A stretch of DNA of 15,197 nt, taken from NCBI GenBank assembly GCA_044351265.1, contig JBILGC010000046.1, forward strand, positions 1-15,197, written 5' to 3'. Each line of letters opens with the position of its first letter. Position 1 is the stretch's first letter. The notes below the pieces were generated by a model. The model made no database searches and had not been told where the DNA came from. It saw only the letters and a list, made by a program, of their open reading frames with translations. Made by a program: the position numbers and the translations under genes. This DNA is from JAJTFA01 sp044351265. GTDB lineage: Bacteria > Bacteroidota > Bacteroidia > UKL13-3. This document shows positions 6,485-14,061 of the stretch, one piece after another.

Positions 6485-8312
6485 TTGCGCTAAGCTTTAA
6501 ATAATAGATGCCGACTTTCAGATCATCTGTTCTAAAACTAAATTCATTGATTCCTGCCTTCACTTTATCTCTCATAAGGGTACTAACTAACTTGCCGGAG
6601 GCATCAAATAAATTGAATGTAATGATACAATTTTCCTTTAACTCAAAGGTAACTTTTGCAATTTCTACAACAGGATTAGGGCTAATGATAAAGTTACTAA
6701 CTTGGTTTTTAATTTCAGATTGACTTAATTTCAAATCGTTGCTTTTAATTTTTGCAATCCATGTAAAGTTGCCATTTTGTTTGCCATACGAACCATTAAT
6801 CCAACAAATGCCTAACTCATTATATTTTCTTTGGTTGCCAGTGTAATCTCCCCAGCGATCCACACTGTCGCCAAGCAATGCAATATTGCTTTGCCCTGTT
6901 TTAACAAATACAGGTGCAGAAATATTTCCATCTCTATCTACAAACACAACTGAAGTTCCGGGAAAATGGTTTGGTGAAACATGTGAGAAAGTGATCATTG
7001 CGCTATGGTCACTTACACCTCCACCAACGTAAGAAATAGAAGGATATCCTATATCAAGTGTATCATAGCCAATAATCTTCCCTGTTATAACAGGTGTGTT
7101 TCCTTCATACATAAAATTTCTGATGCGGCCATAGTATACGCCCGGACTAAAATTTATTGTATCGATGCAGTTTGCTACATAATGTATCATTTCATTTTCC
7201 ATCATGGCAGATAATACCCTTGCATCATTGGTCTGTAATTTCTTACCATTGGGTTGTATAGCATTGGGTTGCAATCCATAGGCCTTGTCTGTTTTTAATA
7301 TACTTGTTTTAAACTCAGCCCCTCCGGAAGCAATGGTATTGGAAATCTCATGCAGAAAAACAGTATCATTTTGCAAATCGCTTGGTCTTACAGATAGGAA
7401 ATACATTTTTTGAGCGTGAAGCGATATTCCGCCTTTAACCGGACAAACACTCCATATGGCTTTACCATTTAGGCGTATGTCTTTGTATTGTCTCTGAACA
7501 AGGGGTTCTGCATTGTAGCCCTTATTCTTTTCAACCTGCCAAATGAGTGATTCTATAAATCCATCCTTCCAGCCGGTATTATCTTTTAGTCTGTTAACCG
7601 TAATAAAGAGTTCATCCTTACTCAGCGATATAATTGGATAATCACTCCAGCTGGAATCGCCAAAAGTATTGCCGGGTATTACATACAGGTTCCACTCTTT
7701 GGTAGGATCATTTGTTTTGGAAAATGCTGTTATAATTCTGGTATCTGCGCTAGTAGTACCTTGAAGAAAAACTGCAATAAATCTATCTTTAAGAGGGTCA
7801 TATATAATCCTAGGGTCATAGGTTCTATTAAGTGTTCCGAGTGGTTTAGAAAAAAAAGAAAGCGTGGGCGCTTTTAGCAATGCACCTTGCTGATTATACA
7901 TAAATAGGTTTTGATTAACAACGCTTACAATCATTCCACTATCGCTTATTGCAATATCATTATCGTTAGGTGTGCCTTGAGTTATGTTTCCATCAAACGC
8001 TCCTACAACACTTGGGATAGGTGCGGAGTTTTTACCAAAAGATGCAGTTTTGATGCTTCGGGCCTTTTGCTCGCGCAGCGCATCGACTAAATGCTTATTC
8101 TTGCTCAATAGGGTTAGCGGTGCAGGAAATGCACTTTTAATCAATTGTAATTTTGGCCCAAAGTCGGGTAAACTTTCATCACTTGGGTTAACAACTGCTG
8201 CAGGCTCAGCAATTATTTCCAGAGTTGAATATGATAGTTTATTCTGAGCAACTGCTGTAAATGCGATCAATAAGAAATAAAAAACCGCAATATTTTTCAT
8301 ATTTATTCTCAT
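6441..8312 (-). CDS. T9SS-sorted secreted protein, probable beta-propeller-like ectodomain
   Basis: This 623-residue exported protein has a signal peptide ending AVA before Gln23 and a T9SS type A sorting domain at about 540-623. That domain has FIISPNPV (PNP at 545-547), LFDASGKLV, GINEFSF, a GIYYLKL strand and a terminal KVVVQH. Such tails direct proteins across the outer membrane and are removed on the surface. The middle (about 105-530) resembles secreted sialidase-like propeller proteins, with DPRIIYDPLKDRFIAVF, SWSDYPIISLSKDELFITVNR and RWGDYTGNQRKYN. I see no proven catalytic set, so enzymatic activity is not claimed. Met5 (ATG 8300) is an equally good start and gives a cleaner MKNIAVFYF signal. 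It follows the EamA gene by 14 or 26 nt. Confidence 0.85.
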   Translation of the reverse strand: MRINMKNIAVFYFLLIAFTAVAQNKLSYSTLEIIAEPAAVVNPSDESLPDFGPKLQLIKSAFPAPLTLLSKNKHLVDALREQKARSIKTASFGKNSAPIPSVVGAFDGNITQGTPNDNDIAISDSGMIVSVVNQNLFMYNQQGALLKAPTLSFFSKPLGTLNRTYDPRIIYDPLKDRFIAVFLQGTTSADTRIITAFSKTNDPTKEWNLYVIPGNTFGDSSWSDYPIISLSKDELFITVNRLKDNTGWKDGFIESLIWQVEKNKGYNAEPLVQRQYKDIRLNGKAIWSVCPVKGGISLHAQKMYFLSVRPSDLQNDTVFLHEISNTIASGGAEFKTSILKTDKAYGLQPNAIQPNGKKLQTNDARVLSAMMENEMIHYVANCIDTINFSPGVYYGRIRNFMYEGNTPVITGKIIGYDTLDIGYPSISYVGGGVSDHSAMITFSHVSPNHFPGTSVVFVDRDGNISAPVFVKTGQSNIALLGDSVDRWGDYTGNQRKYNELGICWINGSYGKQNGNFTWIAKIKSNDLKLSQSEIKNQVSNFIISPNPVVEIAKVTFELKENCIITFNLFDASGKLVSTLMRDKVKAGINEFSFRTDDLKVGIYYLKLSANDKNIETHKVVVQH

Positions 8313-8326
8313 TTAGTACTACGAAT

Positions 8327-9199
8327 CTAATCTTTTAAAAACTTTTGTTGCACATAAGGGTAAGTAAATACGCTTAGCAAGATAACCACAGCACCGGCAT
8401 AAAATCCGGCTGACATTAACTCAGATTCCCCAAATAGCAATAGTGAAAACACAACGCCATATATAGGTTCTAAGTTATTTGTTATAATTACTGTAAGAGG
8501 TGAGAAGTCTTTCAAAATCTCAATGCTCCAAGTAAATGCAAGCGTGGTGCAGAAAATACTAAGAAATAAAAGATAGATAATGTCGCTTTTAACAGGAAGT
8601 GGTATAAAGTTGGTTTCATTTTGCATAAATATTTTTAAAAGTGTTATGAAAATAAAAGCTACCAAAAACTCAATGAGGGTTATTTTGGTGGCTTCATGTT
8701 TTGCTATTAGTTTGCCATTGTATACGCCAAACAATGCACCAGTAAAGGCGGCTAAGATGCCGTAAATTACTCCCATCGCATAAAAACCTTCAAATTGCAG
8801 TATAATGGTCAGGCCAACTGCAATTACAAGGCCGTAAATAAGATCACCCCAAAAAAACTTTTTGTTAAGTAAAATCGGTTGTAGCAAACTGGCAAAAAGT
8901 GTGATAGTTGAAAACCCAGCAAGTGCCATCGATACGTTTGATACTTTAATTGCATGGTAAAAGAAAAACCAGTGCGCTCCAACCACTACTCCCATAAGGC
9001 TCATTTCAAAAAGTGCTTTACCATCTATTTTCAAATTCACTTTTTTCCAACGCATAAATATGTATAGGCTTAATGCAGCAAAAAGTAATCGATACCATAC
9101 CAGATTATAAGAGTTTAGTGTAATAAGCTTGCCCAGCACAGGTGTAAATCCCCAAAGGAATATGATAATATGGAGCTGGAGGTATTTGTTTAACTGCAT
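8327..9199 (-). CDS. EamA (DMT superfamily) transporter
   Basis: This 290-residue inner-membrane protein consists mainly of about ten hydrophobic helices arranged as two EamA repeats (roughly 9-137 and 145-283). The N-terminal repeat opens with IIFLWGFTPVLGKL and includes WYRLLFAALSL, typical of the family. The second repeat ends with the conserved NNLEPIYGVVFSLLLFGE (about 241-258). DMT proteins export or import metabolites such as amino acids or nucleotide sugars; the substrate cannot be predicted. It begins 3 nt after the stop of the LptF/LptG-family gene and precedes the T9SS cargo gene, so it sits inside the co-directional run. Nothing in the neighbourhood fixes its role. Confidence 0.88.
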   Translation of the reverse strand: MQLNKYLQLHIIIFLWGFTPVLGKLITLNSYNLVWYRLLFAALSLYIFMRWKKVNLKIDGKALFEMSLMGVVVGAHWFFFYHAIKVSNVSMALAGFSTITLFASLLQPILLNKKFFWGDLIYGLVIAVGLTIILQFEGFYAMGVIYGILAAFTGALFGVYNGKLIAKHEATKITLIEFLVAFIFITLLKIFMQNETNFIPLPVKSDIIYLLFLSIFCTTLAFTWSIEILKDFSPLTVIITNNLEPIYGVVFSLLLFGESELMSAGFYAGAVVILLSVFTYPYVQQKFLKD

Positions 9200-9202
9200 A
9201 AG

Positions 9203-10279
9203 TTATTTAGGCGCCTTTGACACAAAGTAAACGGCTACAAACAAGTAAATTATATTTGGCATCCAAACGGCTATCGCAGGAGTTAATACATTGGTTATCC
9301 CAAAAGTATTAAATACCTGAACTAGTAGAAGGAAAAAAAGTGTAATAAATAGACCCAGTCCCAATGCCAAACCCGTTCCACCTCTGCTTTTACGAGAGGA
9401 TATTGAAACTGCAAGGAGTGTTAAAACAAAAAATGAAACAGGAGAGGCTGTTCTTCGGTATAGTTCTACCAAATATTTACTGATATGTGGTGAACCTTTT
9501 TCTCTTTCAATTCGAATATATTCGTTCAATTCGGGATTTGTCATAGAAGATATGTACTGAGTTCTTATGATAAACTCAGAAGGTTTAATCTTCAGAATAG
9601 TATCTTTAAAATCTCCACCAAGTAATAATTCTCCTTCGTTTGTAAATACTCTTTGATGCCAGCCTTCGAGTCTCCACATTTCTTTGTTTCTGTTCCAGGA
9701 AAGTCTTGTAGCTGTAATTCGTTGTAATAGTTTGCTGCTATCAAATCTTTCCATAGAAACATTAAAACCGGTGCTGTCTAAGTAATTGAAAGTACTCATG
9801 TGCAGAATGCTGCCAGGTTCAATCTGTACATGTATATTTTCAGACTGGGTTATTTTTTTCTCTTTAATCCACTGCTCTTCAAATGCAAATCGATGTTTAT
9901 CGCTAATAGGAATGAGATAGGTGTTTAAGAAAATAAAAGTTAGTGCCAAGATTCCGGCACCTATCATGTAAGGTCTGAGAAATCGAATAAAACTCATTCC
10001 ACTGCTAAGCATCGCTACTATCTCAGTATTTTGAGCTAGCTTGGCATTAAAAAAGATGCAAGAAAGAAAAACAAAAATGGGCCCAAATAGTCCAAAGAAC
10101 CACGGAATAAAAAAGATGTAATAATCAAAAATAATGGCTTTCAAGGGAGGCTTTCTTTTTAAAAAGTCATCCAGTTTCTCCGGGATATCAATAAAGATTG
10201 CAATAACCGTAAACAGGCCTAAGGTAAAAATAAATGTTACCAAAAATTTTTTAATGATATATCTATCAAGCAGTCTCAT
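9203..10279 (-). CDS. LptF/LptG family permease (LPS transport)
   Basis: This 358-residue protein has the LptF/LptG architecture. Three N-terminal membrane helices lie at about 12-32, 50-75 and 100-122, followed by a periplasmic beta-jellyroll domain (about 125-280) and three C-terminal helices (about 280-297, 303-324, 330-354). The start MRLLDRYIIKKFLVTFIF matches the family opening xxLDRYIxKxFL. In the Lpt machine two such permeases with the LptB ATPase extract lipopolysaccharide from the inner membrane. Which of the two it represents is unclear; C-terminal features look nearer to LptG, but I do not assign a symbol. Its ATG overlaps the tgt stop as TGATG, implying translational coupling. 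tgt next to this permease is a familiar order in Bacteroidota. Confidence 0.88.
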   Translation of the reverse strand: MRLLDRYIIKKFLVTFIFTLGLFTVIAIFIDIPEKLDDFLKRKPPLKAIIFDYYIFFIPWFFGLFGPIFVFLSCIFFNAKLAQNTEIVAMLSSGMSFIRFLRPYMIGAGILALTFIFLNTYLIPISDKHRFAFEEQWIKEKKITQSENIHVQIEPGSILHMSTFNYLDSTGFNVSMERFDSSKLLQRITATRLSWNRNKEMWRLEGWHQRVFTNEGELLLGGDFKDTILKIKPSEFIIRTQYISSMTNPELNEYIRIEREKGSPHISKYLVELYRRTASPVSFFVLTLLAVSISSRKSRGGTGLALGLGLFITLFFLLLVQVFNTFGITNVLTPAIAVWMPNIIYLFVAVYFVSKAPK

Positions 10280-11397
10280 CAGAGTCTTACTGTAATCTGT
10301 TTCAGTATATTGGTTTTCCAGTTGTCAAAATCGCCATCCACAATATGTTTTCTTGCTTGTTTTACCAGCCATATATAAAAACTCAGATTTTGTTTACTTG
10401 CAATATGCGCGCCAAGAATTTCACCGCAATGAATAAGGTGCCTTAAATAAGCTTTGGAATAGTGAGGTGTAAATAAATCATCTAAAGGTGTAAAATCATT
10501 CTTCCACTTTTCATTTTTGATATTGATGATCCCTTGAGAAGTAAAAAGATAACCATGTCTTGCGTTACGTGTTGGCATTACACAATCAAACATATCAACT
10601 CCAAGTGCTATGCACTCTAAAAGATTTTGCGGAGTGCCAACTCCCATTAGATAGCGTGGTTTATCGGCAGGCAGAATATTGCATACTTCCTCAGTCATTT
10701 CATACATCATCTCAGCGGGTTCACCAACTGATAGGCCTCCAATAGCATTGCCAGGCTGGTTTTGTGATGCAGTAAATTCGGCTGATTGTTTTCGCAAGTC
10801 TTTGTATACACTTCCCTGTACAATTGGAAAAAGGGTTTGTTCTTCGCCATAGAACGGTGCGGTTTCACTAAATTGTTTAATGCATCGTTCAAGCCATCTG
10901 TGTGTCATATGCATGGATTTGCGCGCATAATCAACTTCACAAGGGTAGGGGGTACATTCATCAAATGCCATTATTATATCAGCACCAATTTTTCGCTGAA
11001 TATCTATGGCGCTTTCAGGGCTAAAAAAATGTTTTGATCCGTCAATATGGCTTTGAAACCAAACGCCCTCTTCACTTATTTTTCTGATATCACCCAATGA
11101 AAAAACCTGATAGCCTCCGCTATCAGTAAGCATAGGTTTATTCCAATTAATAAACTTATGAAGACCTCCTGCCTTTGTTATCACTTCAAGCCCTGGTCTT
11201 AGATAGATATGATAAGTGTTGCCTAAAATTATTTGTGCACCTATTTCATCAGACAGATTTTGTTGTGTTACCCCTTTTACTGTGCCCTGAGTGCCAACGG
11301 GCATAAAAATGGGTGTTTCTATAACCCCTCTGCCTGTTTGCAGCAAACCTGCTCGTGCTTTTGTTTTATTGTCTGTTTGCTTGATGCGAAATTTCAT
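10279..11397 (-). CDS. tgt: Queuine tRNA-ribosyltransferase (tRNA-guanine transglycosylase)
   Basis: This 372-residue cytoplasmic enzyme exchanges guanine at position 34 of GUN-anticodon tRNAs for the queuosine precursor. Family motifs are clear: PIFMPVGTQGTVKG near the N-terminus, LTDSGGYQVFSL with Asp92 (general base region), GGLSVGEP, YLMGVGTP and MFDCVMPTRNARHG with Asp271, the expected nucleophile. The usual zinc site is missing: the CxCxxC segment is replaced by a shorter LDDLFTPHYSK (about 305-315) and the histidine before NLxFY is Gln336. The fold and catalytic residues are otherwise complete, so it is probably active. ATG 11397 gives the normal MKFRIKQTD start; an in-frame TTG at 11424 would overlap porT by 8 nt and add an atypical extension. 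It is coupled by TGATG to the downstream permease. Confidence 0.95.
   Translation of the reverse strand: MKFRIKQTDNKTKARAGLLQTGRGVIETPIFMPVGTQGTVKGVTQQNLSDEIGAQIILGNTYHIYLRPGLEVITKAGGLHKFINWNKPMLTDSGGYQVFSLGDIRKISEEGVWFQSHIDGSKHFFSPESAIDIQRKIGADIIMAFDECTPYPCEVDYARKSMHMTHRWLERCIKQFSETAPFYGEEQTLFPIVQGSVYKDLRKQSAEFTASQNQPGNAIGGLSVGEPAEMMYEMTEEVCNILPADKPRYLMGVGTPQNLLECIALGVDMFDCVMPTRNARHGYLFTSQGIINIKNEKWKNDFTPLDDLFTPHYSKAYLRHLIHCGEILGAHIASKQNLSFYIWLVKQARKHIVDGDFDNWKTNILKQITVRL
11107..11126. repeat. Perfect 8-bp hairpin inside tgt at the active-site codons
   Basis: CTGATAGC (11107-11114) and GCTATCAG (11119-11126) are perfect inverted copies with a 4 nt loop. In the mRNA (minus strand) the hairpin covers the codons for Thr-Asp92-Ser-Gly-Gly-Tyr-Gln. 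It is not followed by a T run, so it is not a standard terminator. It may simply follow from codon choice for the conserved DSGGYQ motif. Confidence 0.5.
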
Positions 11398-11416
11398 CGT
11401 TTTTGATGTATTGCTA

Positions 11417-12115
11417 TCACTCAAAATGTAAGGAGAACATTAACATGCTGGGCGATAAACGCTCAAGTGCATTGGTGTAAATATACCCATCACTATACAT
11501 AGCATTTCCAAAAGTATTACACACTTTAATTTCAGGAGAGAATTTAAAATATGGAAAATAGATATCCAATCCAAATCCGCCTTCATATCCGTATGTTAAT
11601 GGCACCAGCGAAACTACCGGAGCCTCATTGCTTCTTTTTTGTTTGGTACTCGATGCAAAGTCATAGCTCATCCTGAAGCCCCCAACAACGTAAGCTCTGG
11701 TGTTTTTTCTTCTGGCCGACTTATATTTAAGAAGCAAAGACGCATCGCAGTAAGCAGATTCAATCTTAACTTCCTTCTGCCTATTTGGAAACTCATAAAT
11801 GATATTTCTTTGCACAAATGAAATAATCGGAAACATCAATCTGATGTCAAAATATTTTCCAAGATGAAAATTAGTAATTGCTCCAAGTCCGATACCTGGA
11901 AACGAAACCTGTCTGAAATTAAGCAGTGAATCCGTTGGTAGAAAAGCGGTTTTTGCATCTGCTCGAATAGAGGCGTTATTGATTGAGAGTGTAAATCCAA
12001 AATGGACGATACGATTATCGTATTGTTCTAGATTTGGCTGAGCATTAGTGTGACTTGCCCCTAGCAGAATAAACACAAGTAGGCAATTTATTTTATGGCG
12101 GTATAAAGGCTGCAC
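11417..12115 (-). CDS. porT: PorT-like outer-membrane beta-barrel protein (T9SS-associated)
   Basis: This 232-residue protein has a signal peptide ending at Ala25 (TNA, then Gln26). The rest is made of alternating strands typical of an 8-stranded barrel, ending in a C-terminal strand with terminal aromatic/acidic residues (MLMFSLHFE). The early YDNRIVHFGFTLSIN and later FPGIGLGAITNFHLGKYFDIR resemble PorT/SprT, an outer-membrane protein needed for type IX secretion. The gene order ubiE-porT is conserved in many Bacteroidota and supports the call. The start is a GTG at 12115, 28 nt inside the end of ubiE; no ATG exists in frame before the signal peptide, so translational coupling is likely. 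A generic PorT-family barrel with another role is the alternative. Confidence 0.78.
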   Translation of the reverse strand: MQPLYRHKINCLLVFILLGASHTNAQPNLEQYDNRIVHFGFTLSINNASIRADAKTAFLPTDSLLNFRQVSFPGIGLGAITNFHLGKYFDIRLMFPIISFVQRNIIYEFPNRQKEVKIESAYCDASLLLKYKSARRKNTRAYVVGGFRMSYDFASSTKQKRSNEAPVVSLVPLTYGYEGGFGLDIYFPYFKFSPEIKVCNTFGNAMYSDGYIYTNALERLSPSMLMFSLHFE

Positions 12116-12819
12116 GTTCCGAATGTTAAGGTTTTGACTTGTGTTTGTTTAAATCCTGCTTTAGTTAGATAGGCTAAAAAGTCTTTGCCTTCAGGAAAAT
12201 GTTTAACAGATTCAGGCAGGTATTCATATGCTTTTCTGCTCTTACTTATTAAGCCTCCCCATAAAGGTAATATGTTTGAAAAGTAAAATTGATACAACTG
12301 CTTGTATGGAAATGACTTTGGTTTTGAAAACTCCAAAACCGCAATTTTACCTCCCGGCTTCAGCACCCGATGCATTTCATCAATTCCGTTTTGAAGGTTC
12401 TCAAAGTTTCTTACTCCAAAAGCAACAGTTACTGCATCAAAATAATTCTCAGTAAAAGGTAACGCTTCAGAATCACCTTTTATTAAACTGATTTTATGGT
12501 CAAGCCCTTTTTTGCTAATTTTTATTTTCCCTTCATCCAGCATTTGTGCTGAAATATCAATGCCGGTAATATGGTCCGGATTTAGTTTTAATGCTGCAAT
12601 AGCTAAATCAGCCGTGCCTGTTGCCACATCAAGAATGATTTTCGGGTTTGTCTCAGCAATCGACTTAATTGCAGCCTTACGCCACCCCCTATCAATGCCC
12701 AATGATAAAAACCGATTTAGGAAATCGTATTTATGCGCAATTTCATTAAACATTTGTTCAACCTGCTGTTTTTTAGAGGCTGATGAATTATTATCCGGTT
12801 TGATTTCTGCCAACTGCAT
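12088..12819 (-). CDS. ubiE: Demethylmenaquinone methyltransferase (UbiE/MenG)
   Basis: This 243-residue SAM-dependent methyltransferase catalyses the last step of menaquinone synthesis, methylating demethylmenaquinone. Menaquinone rather than ubiquinone is expected in Bacteroidota, so menG is the functional name. Evidence includes the UbiE opening YDFLNRFLSLGIDRGWRK (31-48), the SAM-binding LDVATGTADLA (63-73), TGIDIS (85-90), FGVRNFEN (about 133-140) and MHRVLKPGG followed by LEFSKP. The length is normal for the family. The ATG at 12819 gives a start a few residues longer than the usual core and is the first gene of the seven-gene minus-strand run. The 60 nt upstream gap (12820-12879) holds only a one-mismatch TAATATTG promoter-like element, without a clear -33 partner. 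Confidence 0.95.
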   Translation of the reverse strand: MQLAEIKPDNNSSASKKQQVEQMFNEIAHKYDFLNRFLSLGIDRGWRKAAIKSIAETNPKIILDVATGTADLAIAALKLNPDHITGIDISAQMLDEGKIKISKKGLDHKISLIKGDSEALPFTENYFDAVTVAFGVRNFENLQNGIDEMHRVLKPGGKIAVLEFSKPKSFPYKQLYQFYFSNILPLWGGLISKSRKAYEYLPESVKHFPEGKDFLAYLTKAGFKQTQVKTLTFGTCSLYTAIK

Positions 12820-12879
12820 ATACTATTGGTTGCAATATTAAGTTAATTTTAAAGTCATTCCATATTTAGCTTTATTTGC

Positions 12880-13446
12880 ATGATGCGTTTAATGTTAACA
12901 ATATTGGGTATAAGTTTATTGTGTTTTGGGTGTAAACCAAACCGCGATGAGCCGTGCAGAAAAGTTTTTGTTGATTCTATTGCAGTTGATGCAAGCCTTC
13001 TGGGTTTAACACCTTATGTAAATCGAGATTCTGCACTTTTCCGTTTTAATAACTCTGACAGCGTTTATATCAGAGTAAACTCGTTTGCTGCAGATGGCAA
13101 TAAAGTACAAGTTGCTGTTAATCCCGAGTGTCCGCCTGACGAAATTTTTTATAAAGCTACCCAAATAATGGTTGGGGATTCATTCTTATCAAAGAATTTT
13201 CATACGCAAGTGATTTTAGATGGTCTTACCAGATCCTTAACTATTAATCTTAACAACTTTAAAAGTATCTTTTCTGAAAGCACAATAAATAGTGGGTCGC
13301 CTTTTGCAGATAGTTTGCTAATTGAAAATGTTACATACAAACGTGTTTTTCGCGTTGCCACTTCAACAGATACGCTGCTCTTCAATAAATCGTCAGGTAT
13401 TATAAAAGTTATCTCTAAAAATAATATCTGGAATCTTCTCAGATAA
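12880..13446 (+). CDS. Lipoprotein of unknown function upstream of engB
   Basis: This 188-residue protein has a short signal peptide and a lipoprotein-type cleavage site, LLCFGC, with Cys18 as the acylated residue. The mature part is predicted to be mostly beta strand. Two more cysteines, in DEPCRK (Cys26) and NPECPPDE, could pair as a disulfide. I recognise no domain or family. It begins 60 nt from the divergent ubiE start, and its stop lies only 3 nt before the engB ATG, so the two genes are almost certainly co-transcribed although one product is envelope-bound and the other cytoplasmic. Tandem ATGs at 12880 and 12883 make the exact start uncertain by one codon. Codon use looks like that of the neighbours. 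Confidence 0.8.
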   Translation: MMRLMLTILGISLLCFGCKPNRDEPCRKVFVDSIAVDASLLGLTPYVNRDSALFRFNNSDSVYIRVNSFAADGNKVQVAVNPECPPDEIFYKATQIMVGDSFLSKNFHTQVILDGLTRSLTINLNNFKSIFSESTINSGSPFADSLLIENVTYKRVFRVATSTDTLLFNKSSGIIKVISKNNIWNLLR

Positions 13447-13449
13447 TTC

Positions 13450-14061
13450 ATGGAAATTAAAAAAGCAATATTCGTTAAAAGCTCTTCAGTTGTTACAGAG
13501 TGCCCAAAAAGTGATAAGCCTGAATATGCGTTCATTGGTCGATCCAACGTAGGCAAATCTTCCCTTATTAATATGTTATGCAAGAGAAACGAACTTGCAC
13601 GTGTATCATCAAATCCCGGTAAAACCATTAATATCAATCATTATTTGGTAAACGATGCCTGGTTTCTGGTTGACTTGCCAGGTTACGGATATGCCAAACG
13701 TTCCAAAACACTGCGTGAGCAGTGGAGTAAAAGTATGGTAGCCTATTTTACTGAGAGAGAAAATCTGCAACTTGTTTTTGTGCTTATCGATTCAAGAATA
13801 CCCCCTCAGCAGATAGACCTCGAGTTTTTAAATATGCTGGGGCATTATCAGATTCCGTTTAGTATTATTTTTACCAAGGCAGATAAGAATAAACAGTCTG
13901 AAACTGCAAAAAATGTTCAGTTATTTAAAAACAGCATGTTAGAAAATTGGGAAGAATTGCCGGTTACCATTATTACTTCTTCAGTAAAGAAAACCGGACG
14001 TGAGGATTTGCTAGGTTTTATTGAGGAAAATAATAGCCGTTTTAACAAAGAGTTGCATTAA
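13450..14061 (+). CDS. engB: Ribosome biogenesis GTPase EngB (YsxC/YihA)
   Basis: This 203-residue cytoplasmic GTPase is needed for maturation of the large ribosomal subunit. All guanine-nucleotide motifs are present: G1 GRSNVGKS at 30-37, G2 NPGKT at 55-59, G3 DLPGYGYAKR at 75-84, G4 TKAD at 142-145 and G5 TSS at about 176-178. The GRSNVGKSS and DLPGYGYA forms are diagnostic of EngB among Era-like GTPases, and the length is normal. The start ATG lies 3 nt after the lipoprotein stop. Its TAA stop shares the TTAA at 14058-14061 with the stop of the convergent hemW gene, leaving no room for a conventional terminator between them. Confidence 0.96.
   Translation: MEIKKAIFVKSSSVVTECPKSDKPEYAFIGRSNVGKSSLINMLCKRNELARVSSNPGKTININHYLVNDAWFLVDLPGYGYAKRSKTLREQWSKSMVAYFTERENLQLVFVLIDSRIPPQQIDLEFLNMLGHYQIPFSIIFTKADKNKQSETAKNVQLFKNSMLENWEELPVTIITSSVKKTGREDLLGFIEENNSRFNKELH

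Noticed and set aside
7984..8247. Plus-strand open frame inside the T9SS cargo gene (also 6508-6723 and 7005-7214)
   Set aside because: Shadows of the real minus-strand gene; no promoter and no recognisable domain.
11398..11424. TTG start for tgt overlapping porT
   Set aside because: It adds nine atypical residues before the canonical MKFRIKQTD start at ATG 11397.
12512..12841. Plus-strand open frame of 109 codons over ubiE
   Set aside because: Antisense to the conserved SAM-binding part of UbiE; an artefact of codon composition.
13200..13637. Minus-strand open frame of 145 codons across the lipoprotein/engB junction
   Set aside because: It covers parts of two well-supported genes including the EngB G1 and G2 motifs; no start signal.
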